DNA of 64,000 bases from Ancylobacter vacuolatus (GTDB lineage Bacteria; Pseudomonadota; Alphaproteobacteria; Rhizobiales; Xanthobacteraceae), in NCBI RefSeq assembly GCF_030813595.1, contig NZ_JAUSUH010000001.1, forward strand, positions 434,001 through 498,000. The letters run 5' to 3'. A model generated the notes under the pieces. That model saw only the letters and a list, made by a program, of their open reading frames with translations. It was not told where the DNA came from and made no database searches. Positions 49,797 through 58,240 of this stretch are shown here, piece by piece (the stretch's first letter is position 1; each line of letters opens with the position of its first letter). Both the position numbers and the translations under genes were made by a program.

Positions 49797-51352
49797 GCGC
49801 GGCGCACGCCCACCTCCCCGCGCTCGAGGGCGCGCCGGTGCTTCGGGCCGAGCGGCTCGCCAAGGAATTCGGCGGCGTCACGGTTCTCTCGGAGGTGACG
49901 CTGGACATTCGGCCCGGCGAAATCCACGCCATCATCGGCGAGAACGGCGCCGGCAAGTCCACCCTCATGCGCCTGCTCTCCGGCTATCTCCAGCCGAGCG
50001 ACGGCGAGCTGCTGATGGATGGCGCGCCGATCCGCTTCCACGCGCCCTCGCAGGCGCAGGCGGCCGGCATCGCGCTGGTGCACCAGGAGATCCTGCTCGC
50101 CGAGGCGCTGACCGTGGCCGAGAACATCTTCATCGGCCGCGAGATCACCCGTTTCGGCCGGATCGATGAGCGCGCGATGCGCGAGGCCGCCGCCGCACAG
50201 CTCGCCGCCATCGGCTGCAGCGTGTCGCCGCGCGCGCGGGTCGGCGACCTCTCCATCGCCAACCGGCAGCTGGTGCAGATCGCCAAGGCGCTGCTCGGCA
50301 CCCACCGCGTGGTGATTTTCGACGAGCCGACGGCCGTGCTGACCCATGAAGAGGTCGACCCGCTGCTCGACATCATCCTCGCGCTGAAACAGCGCGGCGT
50401 CGCCATTCTCTATATCAGCCACCGGCTGGACGAGGTGGAGCGGCTGGCCGACCGGGTCACCGTTCTGCGCGACGGCCGCATGGTCGGCACCTATGATGCC
50501 GACGGCCTCACCCCTCAGCGCATGGCAAGCCTGATGGTCGGGCGTGAATTCGCCAGCCTCTACCCGCCAAAGCTTGAAAGGGAGCTGGGCGAGCCTGCGC
50601 TCGACATCGCGCACGCCCATGTGCCCGGCTTCGTCAACGACGTGTCGCTCACCCTGCGCAAGGGCGAGATTCTCGGCCTCGCCGGCATGATCGGCGCCGG
50701 GCGCACCGAACTCTTCGAGGGGCTGCTGGGCCTGCTGCCGGCCAGCTTCGGCGAGGTGCGCCTGCATGGACGGCCGGTGCATTTCCGCTCGCCGGCCGAG
50801 GCGGCGCGGGCGGGCCTCGGCTATCTCACCGAGGACCGCAAGGGCAAGGGCCTGCTGCTCGGCGAGCGCCTCGCGCCCAATCTGACTCTGGCGGCGCTGG
50901 ACCGGGTGCACCCCTTTGCCGGGCTCGACCTTGCCGGCGAGGCGACGCAGCTCGACCGGGCCGTGCGCAGCTATGATATCCGCCTGCGCAGCCGCGACGC
51001 CCGCGCCGGCCAGCTCTCCGGCGGAAACCAGCAGAAGCTGCTGCTGGCCAAGGTGATGCTGAACGACCCCACCGTCCTCGTCATCGACGAGCCGACCCGC
51101 GGCATCGATATCGCCAATAAGAGCCAGATCTACGCCTTCATCCAGTCGCTGGTGCGGGAGGGGCGCTCCTGCATCGTCATCTCCTCGGAGATGCAGGAAC
51201 TGATCGGCCTGTGCGACCGCATCCTGGTCATGCGGTCCGGCCGGATCAACGGGGAACTCACCGGCGACGCCATGTCGGAGAGCAATGTCGCGCTTTACGC
51301 CACCAGCAGCGTGGCGAGTGAACAAGCCTTAGAGGAAAACGCCCATGGCTGA
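49793..51352 (+). CDS. CUT2 sugar ABC transporter ATPase (RbsA-like)
   Basis: 519 aa tandem ATPase. Domain 1 has [25 protein letters not shown] and IFDEPTAVL. Domain 2 has [25 protein letters not shown] and [12 protein letters not shown]. It is coupled to the GntR gene and overlaps the permease by 8 nt. The substrate is probably a sugar or sugar alcohol; it is not the ChvE or YtfQ set, since it has its own receptor. Confidence 0.88.
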   Translation: MSAAHAHLPALEGAPVLRAERLAKEFGGVTVLSEVTLDIRPGEIHAIIGENGAGKSTLMRLLSGYLQPSDGELLMDGAPIRFHAPSQAQAAGIALVHQEILLAEALTVAENIFIGREITRFGRIDERAMREAAAAQLAAIGCSVSPRARVGDLSIANRQLVQIAKALLGTHRVVIFDEPTAVLTHEEVDPLLDIILALKQRGVAILYISHRLDEVERLADRVTVLRDGRMVGTYDADGLTPQRMASLMVGREFASLYPPKLERELGEPALDIAHAHVPGFVNDVSLTLRKGEILGLAGMIGAGRTELFEGLLGLLPASFGEVRLHGRPVHFRSPAEAARAGLGYLTEDRKGKGLLLGERLAPNLTLAALDRVHPFAGLDLAGEATQLDRAVRSYDIRLRSRDARAGQLSGGNQQKLLLAKVMLNDPTVLVIDEPTRGIDIANKSQIYAFIQSLVREGRSCIVISSEMQELIGLCDRILVMRSGRINGELTGDAMSESNVALYATSSVASEQALEENAHG

Positions 51353-52337
51353 TGTCGCCACCGCGCCGCCGCGCGCCCAGCATAACTGGTCCATCGGCTG
51401 GGGTGATGCCGGCCCCTTCCTGGCGCTCGCCGCGCTGGTGGCGATCGGCTACCTGATCAATCCCGACTTCCTGTCGGCCAACAACATCGCCAACGTCGTC
51501 ACCCGCAGCGCCTTCATCGCCATCATCGCGATCGGCGCGACCTTCGTCATCTCCTCGGGCGGGCTCGATCTGTCGGTCGGCTCGATGGCCGCCTTCATCA
51601 CCGGGGTGATGATCCTGTTCATGAACACGGTGGCGCCGAATGTGGGCACGGCGGCGATCCCGCTCGGCATGGCGGTGGCGCTGGTCACCGGCATCGCCTG
51701 CGGCCTGCTCAACGGCACCATCGTCACCGTCGGGCGCATCGAGCCCTTCATCGCCACGCTGGGCACAATGGGCATCTTCCGCGCCCTCATCACCTACATG
51801 ACCGATGGCGGCACGGTGGCGATCGACCGCAGCCTGCGCGATGCCTATCGCCCGGTCTATTTCGGCGATGTGCTGGGTGTGCCGATCCCGATCCTCGTCT
51901 CGCTCGCCGTGGCGGTGGTCGCCGCCTATGTGCTTTACCGCACGCGCTATGGAAGGCGCTGCGTGGCGGTGGGCGCCAATGAGGATGTGGCGCGCTATTC
52001 CGGCATCTCGGTCACCCGCGTGCGCATTACCGCCTATGTGATCCAGGGCGCTTGCGTCGCCATCGCCGCCATCTGCTACGTGCCCCGGCTTGGCGCGGCG
52101 ACGCCGACCACCGGCCTGCTGTGGGAGTTGCAGGTGATCACCGCCGTGGTGATCGGCGGCACGGCCCTGCGCGGCGGGCGCGGGCGCGTCTGGGGCACGG
52201 TGGCCGGCGCGGTGATCCTCGAATTCATCGCCAACCTCATGGTCCTTTCCGACTTCGTCTCCGAGTACCTCGTCGCGGCGGTGCAGGGCGTAATCATCAT
52301 CATCGCCATGCTGATCCAGCGGATGTCCAAGAGGTAG
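51345..52337 (+). CDS. CUT2 sugar ABC transporter permease (RbsC-like)
   Basis: 330 aa with 8-10 membrane helices. It has ISSGGLDLSVGSMAAFITGV near residue 70 and LQVITAVVIGGTALRGGRGR near residue 265, the CUT2 permease landmarks. It is the single permease of this importer. The gap to the receptor gene is 82 nt with no obvious hairpin. Confidence 0.88.
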   Translation: MADVATAPPRAQHNWSIGWGDAGPFLALAALVAIGYLINPDFLSANNIANVVTRSAFIAIIAIGATFVISSGGLDLSVGSMAAFITGVMILFMNTVAPNVGTAAIPLGMAVALVTGIACGLLNGTIVTVGRIEPFIATLGTMGIFRALITYMTDGGTVAIDRSLRDAYRPVYFGDVLGVPIPILVSLAVAVVAAYVLYRTRYGRRCVAVGANEDVARYSGISVTRVRITAYVIQGACVAIAAICYVPRLGAATPTTGLLWELQVITAVVIGGTALRGGRGRVWGTVAGAVILEFIANLMVLSDFVSEYLVAAVQGVIIIIAMLIQRMSKR

Positions 52338-52419
52338 CGAAGGGAAGAACCGGCGCGCGCGAGGCAGCCGCGACGCGCCGGGCATCAATCAAGACTGCCG
52401 CACCTGGTGGAGGAAACAC

Positions 52420-53370
52420 ATGCTCAGGAATGCTCTCATTGCCGCTGGGGTGACGACCGCGCTGCTGGCGGCCGGCCCGGCTTCAGCCGCCGAAAAGAAG
52501 GTCATCGCCGTCTCCATTCCCGCCGCCGACCATGGCTGGACCGCCGGCGTCGTCTACCACGCCAATGCCGCCGCCAAGGAGATCAACAAGGCCTTCCCCG
52601 GCATCGAGGTGGTCGTGAAGACCTCGCCCTCGGCCAGCGCCCAAGTGAGCGCTATCGAGGACATGTCGGCCACGCGCAAGATGGACGCGCTTGTCATCCT
52701 GCCGCACAGCTCCGAGGAGCTGACCACGCCGGTGAAGACCATCAAGGAGAAGGGTACCTTCATCACCGTGGTCGACCGCGGCCTGAACGACCCGCATATC
52801 CAGGACCTCTATGTCGCTGGCGACAACATCGCCGTCGGCTTCAACACGGCGAAGTTCCTCGTCGAGAAGATGGGCGGCAAGGGCAATCTCGTCGTGCTGC
52901 GCGGCATCCCGACCGTCATTGACGACGAGCGCATCAAGGGCTTCCAGGACGGGATCAAGGGCTCTGACCTGAAGATCCTCGACATCCAGTACGCCAACTG
53001 GAACAGCGACGAAGCCTTCAAGCTGATGCAGGACTATCTCGCCAAATACCCGCAGATCGACGCGGTGTGGGCCAATGACGACGACATGCTGCTCGGCGTG
53101 CTGGAGGCGATCAAGCAGTCCGGCCGCAAGGACATCAAGTTCGCGCTCGGCGGCAACGGCATGAAGGAGATCATCGAGAAGGTGAAGGCGGGCGACGCCA
53201 TGACCCCGGTCGAGACGCCCTACCCGCCCTCGATGATCAAGACCGCCATCTATCTCACGGCCGCGCATTTCGCCGGCCACGCCCCGGTGCGCGGCGCGCT
53301 CAAGCTCGATGCGCCGCTCATCACCAAGGACAATGCCGAGGAATACTATTTCCCCGACTCGCCATTCTGA
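52420..53370 (+). CDS. CUT2 substrate-binding protein (RbsB-like)
   Basis: 316 aa with a signal peptide (LIAAGVTTALLAAGPASA, cleavage before AEKKV). The periplasmic-binding fold has VIAVSIPAADHGWTAGVVYH, ALVILPHSSEELTTPVKTIK, VVDRGLNDPHIQDLYVAGDN, AVWANDDDMLLGVLEAIKQS and LGGNGMKEIIEKVKAGDA. AGGAAACAC precedes the ATG. The ligand is unknown; the IPAADHGWTAG opening is the one common to this subgroup rather than to ribose-binding proteins in the strict sense. Confidence 0.87.
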   Translation: MLRNALIAAGVTTALLAAGPASAAEKKVIAVSIPAADHGWTAGVVYHANAAAKEINKAFPGIEVVVKTSPSASAQVSAIEDMSATRKMDALVILPHSSEELTTPVKTIKEKGTFITVVDRGLNDPHIQDLYVAGDNIAVGFNTAKFLVEKMGGKGNLVVLRGIPTVIDDERIKGFQDGIKGSDLKILDIQYANWNSDEAFKLMQDYLAKYPQIDAVWANDDDMLLGVLEAIKQSGRKDIKFALGGNGMKEIIEKVKAGDAMTPVETPYPPSMIKTAIYLTAAHFAGHAPVRGALKLDAPLITKDNAEEYYFPDSPF

Positions 53371-53436
53371 CCCTCGCACCCCGGGCCGGGCACGTCACAT
53401 CCCGCCCCGCCCCCACAACGAACGGAGGCACTCCCC

Positions 53437-54057
53437 ATGCCGGGCAAGAAAATCCTGATGCTGACGGGCGAATTCACCGAGGAATACGAGATCTTCGTGT
53501 TCCAGCAGGGAATGGAAGCGGTCGGCCACACCGTCCACGTCGTCTGCCCCGACAAGAAGGCCGGCGACAAGATCCAGACCTCGCTGCACGATTTCGAGGG
53601 GCACCAGACCTATATCGAGCGCTACGGCCACCTCGCCGACATCAACAAGACCTTCTCCGAGGTGAAGCTCGAGGAGTACGACGCCGTCTACTGCGCCGGC
53701 GGGCGCGGGCCGGAATATATCCGCACCGACAAGCGCGTGCAGGCCATGGTCCGCCACTTCCACGAGACCAGCAAGCCGATCTTCACCATCTGCCACGGGG
53801 CGCAGATCCTCATGGCGGTGGACGGGGTGCTGACCGGCAAGCGGGTTGGCGCGCTCGGCGCCTGCGAGCCGGAAGTGCGCCTCGCCGGCGGAATCTATGT
53901 CGACCTCTCGCCCACCGAGGCGCTGGTCGACGGCAATATGGTTTCCGCCAAGGGCTGGACGGCGCTGGCCGCCTTCATGCGCGAATGCCTGAAGGTGCTC
54001 GGTACAGAAATCCGCCACTCCGACAACGTGCCGGCCGTCGCGACGCGGGCGGCGTAG
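53437..54057 (+). CDS. DJ-1/PfpI family protein
   Basis: 206 aa. The nucleophile elbow is FTICHGAQIL with C119-H120, and CAGGRGPEYIRTDKRVQAM is typical of the PfpI/YhbO/ThiJ group. Proteins of this fold include glyoxalases, deglycases, chaperones and amide-bond enzymes. The gene is last in the GntR-CUT2 operon, 66 nt after the receptor, with GGAGG before the start. It may act on the imported sugar or on reactive carbonyls from it; this is inference from position. Confidence 0.83.
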   Translation: MPGKKILMLTGEFTEEYEIFVFQQGMEAVGHTVHVVCPDKKAGDKIQTSLHDFEGHQTYIERYGHLADINKTFSEVKLEEYDAVYCAGGRGPEYIRTDKRVQAMVRHFHETSKPIFTICHGAQILMAVDGVLTGKRVGALGACEPEVRLAGGIYVDLSPTEALVDGNMVSAKGWTALAAFMRECLKVLGTEIRHSDNVPAVATRAA

Positions 54058-54066
54058 TGTTGGCAA

Positions 54067-54095
54067 CCCCCGGGCGCGTGCAAGGCGCCCGGGGG
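54067..54095 (+). terminator. GC-rich hairpin after the DJ-1 gene
   Basis: An 11-bp perfect stem, CCCCCGGGCGC (54067-54077) with GCGCCCGGGGG (54085-54095), has a 7-nt loop and starts 9 nt after the stop codon. No T-run. It marks the end of the CUT2 operon, facing the convergent chitinase gene. Confidence 0.65.
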
Positions 54096-54204
54096 CTCGC
54101 TCGATCTGCCGCGTTCCTCTCAGATTGAGAGCAGCGGTCGCCAGGAGGCGCCAGACCGCCGCAGGCGGATCACGGCCGCCTGCGGCTTTGCCAATAGCGG
54201 TGGT

Positions 54205-56421
54205 TCAAACCAGGCCGTCCGACGCGTGCAGCGCGCTCGCGACGGAGACCGTTTCTGCCGCAGCGTCATCGGCCGCATCGAGAAGGGCCTGCCATTCAGC
54301 CAGCGCCGACGTGTCCTTTGCCGTGATGTCGCCGATCGACAGGTCGGCCAGCGTTACGCCATCGAGCGTATAGGTCTGGTTGTTGCCGGCGATGTCGATG
54401 ACGACCGAGCCGCCGACTTCCGAGACCGAAAAACTCTGCGCCGACATCCAGCCGAAATCGAGCGTATCGGTGCTCGGCTCGAAGGCCAGGACGGTGTCGG
54501 TGCCCCAGGCCCAGTTGATGGCGGTGGTGGTGCTGGTTCCGGTGCCGTCGTCGCCACCATTGCCGTTTCCAGTATCAGTGTCACCGTCACCGTCGCCGGT
54601 GTCGCCTTCATCCGTATCGCCGCCATCGCCGTCGCCACTTCCGGTATCGGTGTCCCCGCCATCCGTGTCGCCATCACCGTCCGACGAACCGGAATCGGAG
54701 CTGTCGGCCACCGTTTTCAGGATCTCGGCGAAGGCATAGCTGTCCTGAACGATGCCGCTGCCGGTCGGCGAGACATAGCCGGTGGCGGAGCCATTGTCGC
54801 GGCTCAGCGACCACATGGAGATGCCGGCGACGTTGTCATTGGCCTGCGCAAAGGCGACAAGTTGCTCGGCATCCTCCAGTGTGAACACTTCGGAGGTGAC
54901 ATCGTTGATGCCGATCATCACCGTGATGACAAGCGGGCTGTCGAGGCCGATGGTCTCCATCTGGGCGAGGGTCGACCGCGCGGCCGAAATGGCGTCATTG
55001 CCCATGTCGCCGGTGTCGTAATACGCGCCATAGTCCATCGCCATGATGTTGACGGCGGCGATGTCCACCCCCGCCGCCATGGCCGCGGTGAGCAGATCTA
55101 TCCCGTCCTGGGTCAGGCCGTCGGTGAGCACCGGGAGGGTGAACGACACTTCCAGCTCGGGATTGGCCGCCTGCAGCAACGCCAGCGCCTCGTTGCGCAG
55201 CGCGTTGGCCGCGTCATTGGCGATCGCCGATCCTTCGATATCGAAGTCGAGCCGGGAGACGTGGTAGCGGTCGATGATCTCCTGATAGGCGGCGGCAAGA
55301 GCCTCGGCGCTGGAGAAGGTGAGCGCGCCTTCCTGGCCGTTGGCGCCACCCAGCGAGATTGTCACCTCGACACCCCGTGCCTGGAGCGTCTCGATCTGCG
55401 ACAGGATGGAGGTGCCATTGGGCAGTGTGTCCGCCGCAATCGTGCCGATGCCGCCCCAGCCGAGCGTGTTGGGGCCGGAGGACAGGACGAAGGCCAGGGT
55501 GACGGCGCTCAGCCCGGCGGCCTCGACGATCTCGACCAGGTTCTGGCTGCTGGACAGCGACATGTCGATATAGGGCGAGAAGGTCTTGTCGCCCCCGCCC
55601 GTGCCCTCGAGCGCGGTGTTCACGCTCACCACCTCGGAGGCCTCGGAAGCCCCGGCCTCGTCGATGGCGACGATGCTGAAGGCATAGGCGGTGGAGGGCT
55701 CCAGCCCGGTGACCTTGTAATAGGTCGAGGCGGTGGTCGCGATCAGTACGCCGTCCTGATAGATCTGATAGGCGCTGACCGTGCCGACTCCGTTTACTTC
55801 GGCCGCATCCCACACCAGGACGGTAGTCGTGGCCGAGGTGCCGGCGGCATAGAGGTCCTCCGGTGCATCGGGCACCACGGGCGTGGTGTCCATGTAGCCA
55901 ACAAGGGTCCAGACCGAGCCGCCGGCGGAAGGGTCTTCGCCCTGGGTCCACCATCCGGCCTGATACACCAGATTGCCCATGCTGACGCGGTCGCCCCCGG
56001 TGTAGATGTCGCTGGCCGACCAGGCGTCTGCATAGCCGGCTTCAGTGTCCCCGCCGGTGCCGCCATCTGGATCGCCGTCGCCATCGGAATCCCCACCGGT
56101 ATCACCGGGGTCGCCGCCGTCATCCGTGCCGTCGCCGCTGCCTGCGGCCTCGAGCGCGACCTGCCAGGCCGCGAGGGCCGAGGCGTCGCGGGCGGTGATG
56201 TTCTCCAGGCCCAGATCGGACAGCTGCACCGATTCCAGCCGGTAAGTCTGATTGTTGGAAGGAATGGAGATGACGACATCGCCATCCACTTCCGAGATGG
56301 TGAAATTGGTCGAGGCGAACCAGCCGAAATCGAGCACATCAATGGCCGGGTTGAAGGCCAGCACCGTCGCGGTGCCCCACTGCCATGTAATCGTTGTCGT
56401 TACACCGGAGACAGAAGACAT
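54205..56421 (-). CDS. Secreted GH18 chitinase with CBM5/12, FN3 and duplicated end modules
   Basis: 738 aa. The order is module A (about 10-93), an Asp/Gly linker (94-125), a CBM5/12 chitin-binding domain (130-175, QAGWWTQGEDPSAGG), FN3 (185-270), a GH18 catalytic domain (280-572), an Asp/Gly-rich linker (575-628) and module A' (633-717). GH18 carries DxDxE as LDFDIEG with E396 the proton donor, and MAMDYG at 462-465. There is no Sec signal peptide, and the adjacent genes encode a type I exporter, so export by that route is likely. The Asp/Gly linkers probably bind Ca2+ and fold outside the cell. The ATG at 56421 has AGAGG upstream. Confidence 0.85.
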   Translation of the reverse strand: MSSVSGVTTTITWQWGTATVLAFNPAIDVLDFGWFASTNFTISEVDGDVVISIPSNNQTYRLESVQLSDLGLENITARDASALAAWQVALEAAGSGDGTDDGGDPGDTGGDSDGDGDPDGGTGGDTEAGYADAWSASDIYTGGDRVSMGNLVYQAGWWTQGEDPSAGGSVWTLVGYMDTTPVVPDAPEDLYAAGTSATTTVLVWDAAEVNGVGTVSAYQIYQDGVLIATTASTYYKVTGLEPSTAYAFSIVAIDEAGASEASEVVSVNTALEGTGGGDKTFSPYIDMSLSSSQNLVEIVEAAGLSAVTLAFVLSSGPNTLGWGGIGTIAADTLPNGTSILSQIETLQARGVEVTISLGGANGQEGALTFSSAEALAAAYQEIIDRYHVSRLDFDIEGSAIANDAANALRNEALALLQAANPELEVSFTLPVLTDGLTQDGIDLLTAAMAAGVDIAAVNIMAMDYGAYYDTGDMGNDAISAARSTLAQMETIGLDSPLVITVMIGINDVTSEVFTLEDAEQLVAFAQANDNVAGISMWSLSRDNGSATGYVSPTGSGIVQDSYAFAEILKTVADSSDSGSSDGDGDTDGGDTDTGSGDGDGGDTDEGDTGDGDGDTDTGNGNGGDDGTGTSTTTAINWAWGTDTVLAFEPSTDTLDFGWMSAQSFSVSEVGGSVVIDIAGNNQTYTLDGVTLADLSIGDITAKDTSALAEWQALLDAADDAAAETVSVASALHASDGLV

Positions 56422-56571
56422 GAAGACCTCTTGATCAGTATCATCACCAACTGGGTCGGGTCTTCGGAAAGCCCGCAATTCGGCCTTTCCGTCGCGCAGC
56501 CCGCGTCTGAATGCACCTCGCGCATAAATGTATCATGTCAAAACGGTGGCTATTCGGGCGTTTCCGATAGG

Positions 56572-56587
56572 TTATATTTTATAAGTG
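56572..56587. promoter_or_regulatory. Shared near-palindromic motif upstream of the chitinase gene
   Basis: TTATATTTTATAAGTG lies 151 nt upstream of the chitinase ATG in an otherwise unassigned 286-nt gap. It matches 14 of 16 bases of TTATATTTCATAAGCG at 60160-60175, upstream of the exporter operon, in the same orientation. Probable common operator or activator site; the neighbouring XRE protein is the obvious candidate binder. Confidence 0.6.
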
Positions 56588-56707
56588 AGCTCGTTCTACA
56601 ATAATGGCGCGGTGTTCGGGGCGACATGCGCGAACATCGTCTTTACGTGCAGAATACTGGATTGTTCGGACGGCATTCGCTTCCGGCCTATGGGCGCGTC
56701 ACCTGCC

Positions 56708-58240
56708 TCAGTCTTCGCGGAACGCCCGCGCCATCTGGTCGGTCAGCGGCTTCGTCAGGTAGCTCAGTGGCGTGCGCGCGCCGGTCACGACGAACACGTC
56801 GGCCGGCATGCCCGGCACGAGTGTCTGCTCCGGGCGCAGCAGGGCCAACTGGGCGGCATCAATCCCGATCTTCAGCGCATAATAGGCCGTACCGGTCTGG
56901 GGATCGACCAGGCGGTCAGGCGAGACGGCGAGAAGCGTGCCGGACAATTCCGGTGTAGTGCGCTGATCAAAGGCGGCGAGGCGGACACGGGCGGGCTGTC
57001 CGGCGCGAATCCGGTCCACCGATGCCGGGTCTGCGCGGGCTTCCACAATCAGGGCCTCGTTATCAGGCACAATCTCCATCACAACGTCGCCCGGCTTGAT
57101 GACGCCACCGATGGTGTGGAAGGCGAGGCCATTGACCCGGCCGCTCACCGGTGCGCGGATATCGGTGCGCTTGAGCTTGTCGATGGCGGCGATGCGTTCC
57201 TCGGTCTGCTCCTGCACATTGGCCTCCGCCTCGCGCAGCTCGGTCAGCACCTTCTCTCGCGTGTCCCGCTCAAGTTCCAGGATCTGCAGCTGCAGCTGGC
57301 CGATCGCCTGCTCGATGGCGGCCTTGTCGGCGATGCGCCCGGCGATGGCGCCTTCCAGCTCGGCCTGCTGGCGCTCCAGCGCCAGAAGTCGCGTGGTCGG
57401 CATCAGGCCCTTGGCGCCGAGCGCGCGCGCCGCCTCCAACTCCTGGCCGATGAGAGCGTGCTGGCGCAGGGCTGCCGCGCGCTGGGCCTCCAGACCGCCG
57501 ATCTGCTCCCGGCTCTGGGCAATGCCGGCCTCGAGGCGCGCCACCTGGGCCTTCAGCGTCTCGCGCCGGGCCTGAAACAGCCGCTCTTGCCCAGTGAACA
57601 CGCGGTCGGCGATTTCCGCGCCCGTCTCGGGTGGCGCGATGCCGTCGGCTGGCAGACCGTCGCCGGCGAGGCCCGGTGCGGCGTCGGGTGGCACGGCATT
57701 CGCCCATTGCCGGTCTACCGCCACCATGGCGATGAGCATGGCCGGGCGCGTCATGGCCGGGGCGTCGTCGCGCTCGGCCTTGAGCCGGGCCTGCCGGGCG
57801 AGGGCCTCATAAAGCCGGTTCTCGACGATCGCCCGTTCGGCGGCATGGCGGGTGGCGTCGAGGCGGATCAGCAGGTCGCCGGCCTTGACCGATGCGCCAT
57901 CGCGCACGGCAAGCGCGCTGATGATGCCGCCGTCCAGATGTTGGATGGCGCGTGACTTTCCTTCCGTGACCAGGACGCCCGAAGAGACCACCGCGCTCTG
58001 CAGCATGGCGAGGGCCGACCAGATGCCGAAGCCGAGTATGACGCTGACGCACACCATGGCACCAAAGCGCAGGTGCCCGGCGGGATCGGCCGGGTCATCG
58101 GTGGCGCGGGAACCGGAGGCGGTCCGTCGGCGCCGGCCGAAGACCCCTCCCCCTGCGACGCGTTCCGGCCCTGCGGATGGCGGTTGGCAAACCTCGTCGG
58201 ACGAAGAAGCGCCGCGGTCATCCGAGGGGCCGGAGCTCAC
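56708..58240 (-). CDS. Type I secretion membrane fusion protein (HlyD/PrtE-like)
   Basis: 510 aa from a GTG that overlaps the exporter stop (GTGA). One membrane segment lies near 60-82 (FGAMVCVSVILGFGIWSALA). The N-terminal lipoyl half is GVLVTEGKSRAIQHLDGGII with AVRDGASVKAGDLLIRLD. A long periplasmic coiled-coil covers about 130-345. The C-terminal barrel has RTDIRAPVSGRVNGLAFHT and a final LVPGMPADVFVVTGARTPLS. It bridges the inner-membrane ABC protein and a TolC-like outer-membrane channel, which is not encoded in this window. Confidence 0.9.
   Translation of the reverse strand: MSSGPSDDRGASSSDEVCQPPSAGPERVAGGGVFGRRRRTASGSRATDDPADPAGHLRFGAMVCVSVILGFGIWSALAMLQSAVVSSGVLVTEGKSRAIQHLDGGIISALAVRDGASVKAGDLLIRLDATRHAAERAIVENRLYEALARQARLKAERDDAPAMTRPAMLIAMVAVDRQWANAVPPDAAPGLAGDGLPADGIAPPETGAEIADRVFTGQERLFQARRETLKAQVARLEAGIAQSREQIGGLEAQRAAALRQHALIGQELEAARALGAKGLMPTTRLLALERQQAELEGAIAGRIADKAAIEQAIGQLQLQILELERDTREKVLTELREAEANVQEQTEERIAAIDKLKRTDIRAPVSGRVNGLAFHTIGGVIKPGDVVMEIVPDNEALIVEARADPASVDRIRAGQPARVRLAAFDQRTTPELSGTLLAVSPDRLVDPQTGTAYYALKIGIDAAQLALLRPEQTLVPGMPADVFVVTGARTPLSYLTKPLTDQMARAFRED

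Noticed and set aside
54600-54710. Possible CRISPR-like or minisatellite array
   Set aside because: The repetitive look comes from codons for the Asp/Gly-rich linker of the chitinase; there are no regular spacers.
54570-56130. RTX nonapeptide repeats in the chitinase
   Set aside because: The Asp/Gly linkers (for example GDGDTDGGDTDTGSG) do not follow the GGxGxDxUx spacing, so I do not call them RTX.
54226-56604. Plus-strand open frame of 792 codons opposite the chitinase
   Set aside because: It is the mirror of Asp/Gly-rich and GH18 coding sequence, and has no recognisable motif.
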